13,240 nucleotides of DNA, taken from Thermoleophilia bacterium (lineage in GTDB: Bacteria > Actinomycetota > Thermoleophilia > RBG-16-64-13). The number at the start of each line of letters is the position of its first letter. The first letter of the stretch is position 1. The position numbers and the translations under genes were made by a program. The stretch covers positions 1-13,240 of the forward strand of contig JAFGIH010000101.1 in the NCBI GenBank assembly GCA_016929985.1, read 5' to 3'. The notes under the pieces were generated by a model. That model saw nothing but the letters and a program-made list of their open reading frames with translations. It was not told the DNA's origin and did no database searches. Positions 1-5,812 of this stretch are shown piece by piece.

Positions 1-100
1 CGACCTTGCTCGTGATCTGGCCCAAACTTGAGCCAACACACATCGCTTGGGAGGCTTGTTCGCTTGGACGGCGTATATGTCCTTCCAGGGACGGCCACCC

Positions 101-116
101 ACCTGCTACGGCAGGT
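101..116 (+). other. Small hairpin with UACG tetraloop
   Basis: A perfect 6-bp inverted repeat (ACCTGC / GCAGGT) encloses the loop TACG. This gives a C(UACG)G hairpin of the unusually stable UNCG tetraloop class. It lies in the otherwise featureless first 169 bases, about 50 nt before the lipoprotein start. No T-run follows, so it is not a textbook intrinsic terminator. It could be the tail of an upstream transcript or part of the leader of the lipoprotein mRNA. I see no tRNA, complete ORF or convincing promoter elsewhere in 1-169. Confidence 0.3.
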
Positions 117-169
117 TCAAGCGACTGTCAGACACGGCAAGGTGGAGCATTACTCTAGGAAGGACAGCG

Positions 170-712
170 ATGTGCAGACGAAGTAGACAGCAGTCATGGG
201 TCTTACTCCTTGTGCTAGTCGTAGCCTTACTGGCAGCCGCTTGTGGTGGAGGCGACGAGGAACCCCCGGCCACGGACCCCCCGGCCGTCACCGCGCCGCC
301 CAGCGGCGGCGGTAATCCTGACGGGCCGCAAGACGTACAGATCGGCCCACCGGACGGCGAGCCCATTGCCGCCGAGTACATTGCCACCACCGAGGATACT
401 CCGGCGGGCTTTGTTGCAGCCCTTACCAAAGGCGCTCCGATAGTGCTTCTCTTCTATGTGACGGGCGGCACCGACGATGCCGTCGTCATGGAGAGTCTCG
501 ACCGGCTGGAGCCTTCTTTTACTCGCTTTGAGTTCTTCAGGTATGACTACAGTCTCCCAGACAAGTACGGAGACCTTTCCACTCTGCTGGGAGTCAGCTA
601 TCCGCCGGAGCTGATCCTCATCGATCGATCGGGCATCATCCGCGACAGATGGACCGGGTACGTAGACGAGGGCACTCTCAACCAAGGCCTCGTCAATCTA
701 TCGCGAGAGTAG
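170..712 (+). CDS. Lipoprotein with thioredoxin-like fold, no CxxC
   Basis: This is a predicted secreted, membrane-anchored lipoprotein of 180 aa. The ATG at 170 is chosen because AGGAAGG (157-163) sits at good spacing before it and because it places a classical lipoprotein signal at the N-terminus: basic residues R3, R4 and R6, a hydrophobic core from about 10 to 24, then the lipobox-like A-A-A-C with C25 as the lipidated cysteine. An in-frame ATG at 47 would bury this signal. Residues 26-65 form a Gly/Pro/Asp-rich low-complexity tether. Residues about 66-180 look like a thioredoxin/TlpA-type domain: a strand 'IVLLFY' (91-96), a helix, a Pro-Pro in the cis-Pro position (P145-P146), then 'ELILIDRSGIIRDRWTGY' typical of the last hairpin. 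The CxxC site reads G99-G-T-D-D, so no redox cysteines remain. The fold is my reading of the pattern, and the function is unknown. It is followed by a strong hairpin, so it is probably monocistronic. Confidence 0.7.
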   Translation: MCRRSRQQSWVLLLVLVVALLAAACGGGDEEPPATDPPAVTAPPSGGGNPDGPQDVQIGPPDGEPIAAEYIATTEDTPAGFVAALTKGAPIVLLFYVTGGTDDAVVMESLDRLEPSFTRFEFFRYDYSLPDKYGDLSTLLGVSYPPELILIDRSGIIRDRWTGYVDEGTLNQGLVNLSRE

Positions 713-737
713 ATCGTTCCCCCGACACCGTGACTCC

Positions 738-762
738 TGAGGGCCGGACGATCCGGCCCTCA
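738..762 (+). terminator. Hairpin terminator after the lipoprotein gene
   Basis: A perfect 11-bp inverted repeat has the left arm TGAGGGCCGGA (738-748), the loop CGA and the right arm TCCGGCCCTCA (752-762). It lies 26 nt after the lipoprotein stop codon. The stem is very G+C-rich and there is no real U-tract after it (CTGTCATCC). That suits the T-poor, hairpin-only terminators often predicted in high-G+C actinobacteria. Confidence 0.65.
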
Positions 763-781
763 CTGTCATCCCGAGGACCGA

Positions 782-806
782 TGCGCCAATCCCGAAAGGG
801 GGCGCA
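782..806 (+). other. Bulged hairpin with GAAA tetraloop
   Basis: The arms TGCGCC (782-787) and GGCGCA (801-806) pair fully. Inside them CCC (791-793) and GGG (798-800) pair around the loop GAAA, a GNRA tetraloop. The three bases AAT (788-790) are left as a one-sided bulge. It lies 19 nt after the first terminator-like hairpin and just before the candidate promoter of the next operon. It may be a second terminator or a structured RNA element. The role is uncertain. Confidence 0.4.
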
Positions 807-817
807 AATAGGGCCTG

Positions 818-826
818 TGGTATAGT
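818..826 (+). promoter_or_regulatory. Candidate extended -10 promoter
   Basis: TGG-TATAGT matches the extended -10 pattern TGn-TATAnT, with a transcription start expected near 832-834, about 30 nt before the DUF948-type gene. No recognisable -35 hexamer sits 16-18 nt upstream (GGGGGC lies there), as is common for extended -10 promoters. The hexamer TGGTAT inside it also resembles a SigB/SigF -10 (GGGTAT), but there is no GTTT-like -35, so I favour the housekeeping reading. Confidence 0.45.
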
Positions 827-861
827 TTCGGCGGTTGACCCGGACCAGAAAGGGGCCAGGA

Positions 862-1236
862 ATGGAATGGGACGCCGGCGCAATCATGAGGATCGCCATC
901 GGGGTGTTCTTTATCCTCTTCGGGGTGGGACTGGCATTCGCACTGTTTCGCCTCGGGACCGTGTTCAAGCGTCTGAGCAGCGTGCTTGCTAACGCCGACA
1001 CTCAGATAGTCCCCCTGCTCACGCGAGTCGGCAGCACCCTGGATGGAGTGAACTCGGAACTGGACAAGGTCGATCAGCTAACGGGTTCGGTCGCGGGGAT
1101 CGTGAAGACTGCTGAGCAGACCACAACTGCGGTTCAGACCGCGGTATCGAAGCCCATCCAGAAGATCGCGGGCGTGGCCGCAGGGGTGAATGCAGGCATA
1201 GCGTCGTTCATTTCACGAAGACGGAGGGAAAGCTGA
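862..1236 (+). CDS. DUF948-type membrane protein
   Basis: This 124-aa protein has a short N-terminus, one transmembrane helix (about residues 8-31, rich in I, F, L, G and A), then a long amphipathic, probably coiled-coil stretch with many T, V, Q and D residues, and a basic C-terminal tail (RRRRES). This is the usual layout of DUF948 proteins, which are membrane-anchored and of unknown biochemical role. The ATG at 862 is preferred because AAAGGGG (849-855) lies about 6 nt upstream. A TTG at 835 is in frame but would add a polar, basic stretch ahead of the membrane helix. From memory, a DUF948 gene two positions before alaS is the arrangement seen in Streptomyces, which supports the assignment. 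The stop overlaps the start of the next gene by one base (TGATG), implying translational coupling. Confidence 0.75.
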   Translation: MEWDAGAIMRIAIGVFFILFGVGLAFALFRLGTVFKRLSSVLANADTQIVPLLTRVGSTLDGVNSELDKVDQLTGSVAGIVKTAEQTTTAVQTAVSKPIQKIAGVAAGVNAGIASFISRRRRES

Positions 1237-1490
1237 TGGGTACACTTCGGTCCTTGTTCATCCTGGCAGCCGGGGCAGCCATCGGGGGGGCGGCCCTCAT
1301 CGCGTATCGTATCTCACAGGAGACGGGCAAGCCTTTCCAGGAGGCCATTTCCGACGTCCCTGCTGAGGCTCAGCGTCTCTTTGCCGAGGTGAAGAATCGC
1401 GCCGGCGAAGCTGTCGACCGGGGACGCGACATGTACCAGGAGAAGCAGGAAGAGATCGAAGAACGGCTTCAGGAGGAGTTCCCCGCCTGA
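1236..1490 (+). CDS. Small YtxH/DUF6167-like membrane protein
   Basis: This 84-aa protein has an N-terminal transmembrane helix (about residues 5-24, Gly/Ala-rich) followed by a charged helical tail with many E, R, K and Q residues (EKQEEIEERLQEEF near the end). The composition resembles YtxH-type or actinobacterial DUF6167 proteins, small membrane-anchored helical proteins without a known enzymatic activity. The ATG at 1236 overlaps the preceding stop by one base and has GGAGGG (1223-1228) at good spacing, so the start is secure. In Streptomyces a comparable small protein sits between the DUF948 gene and alaS, as I recall. Here the slot before alaS is instead filled by a sigma-factor module. 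The family name is tentative; the architecture is clear. Confidence 0.65.
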   Translation: MGTLRSLFILAAGAAIGGAALIAYRISQETGKPFQEAISDVPAEAQRLFAEVKNRAGEAVDRGRDMYQEKQEEIEERLQEEFPA

Positions 1491-1513
1491 TAATCGGGAA
1501 CGCCTCATAACTG

Positions 1514-1918
1514 GTGAATGAGACCTCTGACATCATCATCCTACGCATCCCGAGAGGCGCGCGTGCTCTGCCTGTCATGCGCGTGGTCATGGGAGGAGTA
1601 GCCTCGCGCCACGACGTGCCTCTCGACAAGCTCGATGATCTGCAACTGGCTGTGGAGACCCTCGTCACTGAAGAGCCTGCCGAAGGAAACGAGCTGAGGC
1701 TTGAACTGTCGGCCGGCGATGACTGTCTTCGGGTACGGCTGAGTGGCCTACTCAACCAGAGTGTACGGGTCGCCCTCGTGGCCGTGGATCCATTCCACCC
1801 ATGCGAGGGCTGTTTGCTCGACGTCCGCTTCTTGTTGGATTCGCTTGTGGACAGGCTGGAGGTCGAGGAGAGCGGCGGGGACTCGTACGGGGTCTTCATG
1901 GAGAAGCGGGCTTCATAG
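1514..1918 (+). CDS. Degenerate RsbW/SpoIIAB-like anti-sigma protein
   Basis: This 134-aa protein lies 23 nt after the previous gene and directly before a SigB/SigF-class sigma gene, the usual place of its anti-sigma factor. Its N-terminal half (strand 'IIILRIP', then a helix and 'PLDKLDDLQLAVETLV', residues 36-51) matches the start of the HATPase fold of RsbW/SpoIIAB. The C-terminus ('LVDRLEVEESGGDSYGVFMEKR', read in pieces at 111-132) fits the final strands. The ATP-binding motifs are missing. At the N-box, the Asn corresponding to SpoIIAB N50 is E53 and the catalytic Glu is T49; the D-x-G-x-G box reads S77-G-L-L-N. In place of the ATP lid is H95-P-C97-E-G-C100. It may therefore be a non-kinase anti-sigma protein or a metal/redox-responsive variant; both are inferences. 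The start is GTG 1514 with a weak Shine-Dalgarno; the ATG at 1577 would cut off the first strand. Confidence 0.6.
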   Translation: MNETSDIIILRIPRGARALPVMRVVMGGVASRHDVPLDKLDDLQLAVETLVTEEPAEGNELRLELSAGDDCLRVRLSGLLNQSVRVALVAVDPFHPCEGCLLDVRFLLDSLVDRLEVEESGGDSYGVFMEKRAS

Positions 1919-1927
1919 GTGCCTGCC

Positions 1928-2764
1928 ATGGAGTCAGGAAAAGGCCCGAATGGTGCGGCGGGGTCTGTGCCATACACTGACCGGCTGGAGTCCCTCTCCG
2001 AGCGCGAACTGCTGACACGGGTACGCGACCGGAAAGACCCGGCTGCTCGGGAAGAACTGATCACGCGTTATCTGCCGTTGGTGAAGAGCCTGGCTCGCAG
2101 GTTCGCCTCGCGGGGCCAGCCGGTGGAGGATCTCATCCAGGTCGGCTCGATCGGGCTCATCAAAGCCGTAGACCGTTTCGACCTCGAGCGTGGAGTCGAA
2201 CTCTCCACGTACGCCACGCCTACCATCATGGGCGAGATCAAACGCTACTTCCGCGACAAGGGCTGGGCTGTGAAGGTACCCCGGGCCCTCCAAGACCTGA
2301 ATGTGCGTCTTAACCGAATCATCGAGCAACTGACCGTGGAGTTGAAACGTTCCCCTACCATCGCGGAGTTGGCGGCGGCTACACAGGTTTCCGAGGAAGA
2401 AGTGGTCGAGGCGCTGGAGAGTGGACGGGCGTACAGCTCCGTGTCGCTTTTCTCGAGTGGTAACGCCGAGGATGACGAATCGCTCGAGCTGCTCGACGTA
2501 CTCGGTACCGAAGAAGAGGCATACGAGGTCTTCGAGCAGAGACGCATGCTGGCTCCGGCCATGTCGCGTCTTGATCCGCGTGAGCGTCTGATCCTACACC
2601 TCAGATTCTTCGAAGGCATGACCCAGACCCAGGTGGCGGCCAGGATCGGCATCTCGCAGATGCACGTATCGCGACTCATCAGAAAGTCCATCGAGAACTT
2701 ACGCCAGTACATGGCAGAAGACGAGGCCCTGGCCGAGGCAGCCAGGGGGAGAGGCAAGGTTTGA
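1928..2764 (+). CDS. RNA polymerase sigma factor, SigB/SigF/SigG class
   Basis: This 278-aa sigma-70 family factor (group 3) directs RNA polymerase to a stress-, stationary-phase- or development-type regulon. Region 2 spans about residues 40-115 and includes V66-E-D-L-I-Q-V-G-S-I-G-L-I-K-A-V and the DNA-recognition stretch ending in 'GWAVKVPR', which is characteristic of the SigB/F/G subfamily. Region 3 is about 120-175. Region 4 is about 212-262, with the helix-turn-helix 'TQTQVAARIGISQMHVSRLI' starting at T232. The C-terminus is an acidic/alanine-rich tail. The ATG at 1928 has AGGTG (1917-1921) six bases upstream. A GTG at 1919, directly abutting the preceding stop, would add three residues and cannot be excluded. 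It follows its presumed anti-sigma gene by 9 nt and alaS starts 3 nt after it, so all three are likely co-transcribed. No anti-anti-sigma (SpoIIAA/RsbV) gene is present nearby. Confidence 0.92.
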   Translation: MESGKGPNGAAGSVPYTDRLESLSERELLTRVRDRKDPAAREELITRYLPLVKSLARRFASRGQPVEDLIQVGSIGLIKAVDRFDLERGVELSTYATPTIMGEIKRYFRDKGWAVKVPRALQDLNVRLNRIIEQLTVELKRSPTIAELAAATQVSEEEVVEALESGRAYSSVSLFSSGNAEDDESLELLDVLGTEEEAYEVFEQRRMLAPAMSRLDPRERLILHLRFFEGMTQTQVAARIGISQMHVSRLIRKSIENLRQYMAEDEALAEAARGRGKV

Positions 2765-2767
2765 TCC

Positions 2768-5386
2768 GTGAAGACGGCTGAACTACGGAAGATGTACCTG
2801 GACTATTTCGTGGAGCGAGAACACCTGTTGGTGCCGAGCTCTTCGCTCGTGCCGTACAAGGATCCCTCGGTGTTGCTCACCACGGCTGGCATGCAGCAGT
2901 TCAAGCCGTACTTCATGGGGCTGTCGGAGCCGCCCGCACGGAGGCTCACCAGCGTTCAGAAGTGCTTCCGCACCTCGGACATCGACAAAGTGGGTCTTAC
3001 GGCGCGCCACTGCACGTTCTTCGAGATGCTCGGCAACTTCTCGGTGGGCGACTACTTCAAGGACGGGGCCATCCGGTTCGCCTGGGAGTTCTCGCTCGAC
3101 TACCTCAAGCTGGACCCCCGGCGTATCTGGGTCTCGTACTTCGAGGGCGACGACAGCATCCCACCGGACGATGAGGCCGTCGGCTACTGGGCCGCCCTGG
3201 GGGTGCCGCAGGAGCGGATGGTGGGTTTGCCGCGCAGCGCCAACTTCTGGGGCCCGGTGGGCAACAGCGGGCCCTGCGGACCCTGTTCCGAGCTCTACTA
3301 CGACCGCGGGCCGGAGTATGGGTGCTCCGACCCGGAGTGCCGTCCCGGGTGCGACTGCGACCGCTACGTCGAGTACTGGAACCTGGTCTTCACCGGTTAC
3401 AACATGGACGAAAACCAGGTCTTGACCGAACTCCCCGCGCAGAACATCGATACTGGTATGGGGCTTGAACGTGTGGCCGCTCTCAAGCAGGGTGTGGCTT
3501 CCGTGTTCCTCACCGACGCTTTCAAGCCTCTCATCGAGCTGGGAGAGGAGGTCGCCGGCCGGCGCTTTGGCGACGACCACGAGACGGATGTGGCTCTGCG
3601 GGTCCTGGCCGACCACGCGCGGGCCATGACCTTCCTCGTGGCTGATGGTGTTCTGCCCAGCAACGAGGGTCGGGGGTATGTACTCCGCCGTGTGATCAGG
3701 CGAGCGGCCCGCTTCAGCCGCTCGGCGGGAATGGAACCGCCGTTCTTGCGACGTTTCGCGGAGAGGGCCATAGAGCTCATGGGGAGCGCTTATCCAGAGC
3801 TGGTGGAGCGCCGCGACAGCATCCTTCGTGTGGCGCAGACTGAGGAAGAGCGGTTCAACCGCACCTTGGACCAGGGCCTGGTTCTCGTGGAAGAGGCGAT
3901 CACCAAGGCGGCGGAGGAGGGCACCCGGGTATTCCCCGGCACCATCGCTTTCTTGTTGCACGATACGTACGGGTTCCCCATCGAGGTCACCAAGGAAATC
4001 GTTGAAGAACGAGGCCTTACCCTCGACATCACCGGTTTCGACACGGCCATGGAAGACCAGCGCAAACGGGCCCGCCATGCCCAGAAGGGCGGCGACGCCC
4101 TGCAGGACAGCATAGTGCGCTTCGCCAGAGACACGGTTCATCCCACCGAGTTCGAGGGATACGAGCGCGAGGATCTCTACACCGTGGTCGAGAACGTCGA
4201 AGCGCTTGCCGACGGGCGGATCCTGGTGGCGCTCCGGGAGAGCCCTTTCTACGCCGAGATGGGCGGGCAGGCCGCCGATACCGGGGTCATCGAGTCCGAG
4301 ACCGGCAAGGCCGCCGTGGAGGATGTGCAGAGCCACGGCCAAGTGCAGGTTGTGGTGGCCCGTCCCATCGACGGGCAGATCGAGCCCGGCACCCGGGTCA
4401 AGGCATCTCTCTCCTCGAGCTACCGGCACGAAGTGGCCGCGAACCACACAGCCACCCATCTTCTCCACTACGCGTTGCGCGCCCGCCTGGGTAAGGATGT
4501 CACCCAGGCCGGCTCGTCGGTGAGGGCCGACAAGTTCCGTTTCGACTTCGCCTATCACGAACCACTGGGTGGCGAGCGGCTGGCCGAGATCGAAGAGCTG
4601 GTCAACCGGCGCATCGTAGAAGACCATCCCGTGCGGACCTTCACCACCAGCCTGGAGCATGCTCGTGACCTTGGGGCGATGGCCCTGTTCGGCGAGAAGT
4701 ACGACGACTTCGTGCGCGTGGTGGAGATCGACGACTTCAGCCGGGAATTGTGCGGTGGCACGCACGTCGGGTCGACGAGCGAGTTGGGGATCTTCAAGAT
4801 AGTCTCCGAAGGAAGCGTCGGCGCGAACGTCCGGCGCATAGAGGCTGTCACGGGCCGGGCGGCAGTAGCGTACTATCGCAAACGGGACGAGATGGTGGGT
4901 GAAGCGGCGGGGTTGCTTGGCACCACCGACGACGAAGTGCTGCGCGGGCTCGGCAAACTGCAGGCCCGTGTGCGCGACCTTGAAGCGGAGGTCCAGGGCT
5001 TTCTCAAAGAGTCGGCGAAAGACATCGTCTGCGAGCTGGCCGACGGGGCCGTCGAATGCCACGGAGTATCGGTAGTGTCTGCGGCCGTGGATGCCCGCGA
5101 CATGGATCACCTGCTCGCTCTCGTGGATGATGTCCGTGAGCGCACCAAGCCCGCCGTGGTCGCACTGGCGGCCGCCCTGCAGGGCAAAGCTGTCTTGGTG
5201 GTGAGCACCAGCACCGGTGTGTCGGGCATCAACGCCGGTGAGGTCGTCAAGACCGCGGCACGGCACTTCGGGGGTGGGGGTGGGGGTACCCCGCAGCTCG
5301 GGCGCGGAGGTGGAGGCGACCCGGCCCGGCTTCCGGAAGCGGTCTCTGCAGCGCGCGATGCCATCGTCACGGCCCTGGGTGGCTGA
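2768..5386 (+). CDS. alaS: Alanyl-tRNA synthetase
   Basis: Charges tRNA-Ala with alanine in the cytoplasm and hydrolyses mischarged Ser/Gly-tRNA-Ala. The 872-aa length is normal for full-length bacterial AlaRS. The N-terminal class II catalytic domain starts at once (MKTAELRKMYLDYF), with 'TAGMQQFKPYF' (motif 1 region), 'CGPCSELYYD' and motif 3 'DTGMGLERV'. A cysteine cluster in the catalytic domain (C186, C191, C195, C197) looks like the structural metal site seen in a subset of bacterial AlaRS. The editing domain carries the zinc ligands H560-xxx-H564 and C662-xxx-H666. The C-Ala domain ends with a Gly-rich segment near residues 835-855. The start is GTG 2768 with AAGG (2756-2759) upstream, three bases after the sigma-factor stop. 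Its own stop abuts the ruvX start with no gap. An intact, essential gene. Confidence 0.98.
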   Translation: MKTAELRKMYLDYFVEREHLLVPSSSLVPYKDPSVLLTTAGMQQFKPYFMGLSEPPARRLTSVQKCFRTSDIDKVGLTARHCTFFEMLGNFSVGDYFKDGAIRFAWEFSLDYLKLDPRRIWVSYFEGDDSIPPDDEAVGYWAALGVPQERMVGLPRSANFWGPVGNSGPCGPCSELYYDRGPEYGCSDPECRPGCDCDRYVEYWNLVFTGYNMDENQVLTELPAQNIDTGMGLERVAALKQGVASVFLTDAFKPLIELGEEVAGRRFGDDHETDVALRVLADHARAMTFLVADGVLPSNEGRGYVLRRVIRRAARFSRSAGMEPPFLRRFAERAIELMGSAYPELVERRDSILRVAQTEEERFNRTLDQGLVLVEEAITKAAEEGTRVFPGTIAFLLHDTYGFPIEVTKEIVEERGLTLDITGFDTAMEDQRKRARHAQKGGDALQDSIVRFARDTVHPTEFEGYEREDLYTVVENVEALADGRILVALRESPFYAEMGGQAADTGVIESETGKAAVEDVQSHGQVQVVVARPIDGQIEPGTRVKASLSSSYRHEVAANHTATHLLHYALRARLGKDVTQAGSSVRADKFRFDFAYHEPLGGERLAEIEELVNRRIVEDHPVRTFTTSLEHARDLGAMALFGEKYDDFVRVVEIDDFSRELCGGTHVGSTSELGIFKIVSEGSVGANVRRIEAVTGRAAVAYYRKRDEMVGEAAGLLGTTDDEVLRGLGKLQARVRDLEAEVQGFLKESAKDIVCELADGAVECHGVSVVSAAVDARDMDHLLALVDDVRERTKPAVVALAAALQGKAVLVVSTSTGVSGINAGEVVKTAARHFGGGGGGTPQLGRGGGGDPARLPEAVSAARDAIVTALGG

Positions 5387-5812
5387 GTGAGAGTGCTTGG
5401 GATAGACCTCGGCCGTTCCCGGACGGGACTGGCCCTCTCTGACCCGCTGGGGGTGATTTGCGGCCCCCTCGACACCTTGCGCGAGAAGAGCGAGGAACGC
5501 TTGGTCGACATGATCGCGGAGGTGGTGCGGGAGCATGATGTCACCGAGGTCGTTCTCGGCCTACCGCGACCCTTGGCGGGCGGCACCAACGACCAGTTGG
5601 AGACTGTGTTGCGCTTCAGAGACCGGCTCGAGCACGCGCTGACCGTGCCCGTCGCCACCTGGGATGAGCGTTTCACGTCGAAGCTGGCGGAACGCGGCGG
5701 TCACCGCTCGGCCGCTCGGGATTCGGTGGCGGCGAGCTACATGTTGCAGAATTATCTCGACTCACGCACTGACGCCACGGGAGATGACGAGATCCATGAA
5801 AATGCCGTCTAG
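5387..5812 (+). CDS. ruvX: YqgF/RuvX-family Holliday junction resolvase-like nuclease
   Basis: This 141-aa protein has an RNase H-like fold and belongs to the YqgF/RuvX family, linked to 16S rRNA 5'-end processing and, in M. tuberculosis, to Holliday-junction resolution. It has the usual family length. Visible motifs are MRVLGIDLGRSRTG with D7, 'VVLGLPRPLAGG' in the centre, W92-D93-E94-R95-F-T, and D112-S-V-A-A-S-Y-M-L-Q. These hold the acidic residues of the active site. The start GTG 5387 directly follows the alaS stop with no intergenic base; a second in-frame GTG at 5393 would remove only two residues. Its last 17 nt overlap the start of mltG. alaS-ruvX-mltG is a conserved actinobacterial order. 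Whether it acts on rRNA or on DNA junctions here cannot be told from sequence. Confidence 0.93.
   Translation: MRVLGIDLGRSRTGLALSDPLGVICGPLDTLREKSEERLVDMIAEVVREHDVTEVVLGLPRPLAGGTNDQLETVLRFRDRLEHALTVPVATWDERFTSKLAERGGHRSAARDSVAASYMLQNYLDSRTDATGDDEIHENAV

Noticed and set aside
112..122. Possible tRNA T-arm-like sequence GGTTCAAGC
   Set aside because: No acceptor stem, D-arm or anticodon arm can be assembled around it. The adjacent GCAGGT pairs instead with ACCTGC to form a simple hairpin.
47..169. Upstream start at 47 for the lipoprotein
   Set aside because: It would place about 41 unrelated residues before the lipoprotein signal peptide. The ATG at 170 has a proper ribosome-binding site.
835..840. 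TTGACC as a -35 box or TTG start for the DUF948-type gene
   Set aside because: As a -35 box it would put the transcription start inside the coding sequence. As a start codon it lacks the good Shine-Dalgarno spacing of the ATG at 862.
1297..2064. Minus-strand open frame covering the small membrane protein, anti-sigma and sigma start
   Set aside because: Ser/Arg-rich low-information translation across three well-supported plus-strand genes.
2783..5536. Very long open frame (917 codons) on the minus strand opposite alaS and the start of ruvX
   Set aside because: It mirrors the codon structure of alaS in a G+C-rich sequence. The translation shows no recognisable domain, while the plus strand encodes an intact AlaRS with all motifs.
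5664..5795. Longer N-terminus for mltG starting inside ruvX
   Set aside because: The extra residues are ruvX sequence read in another frame. The ATG at 5796 gives the normal short basic head before the membrane helix.
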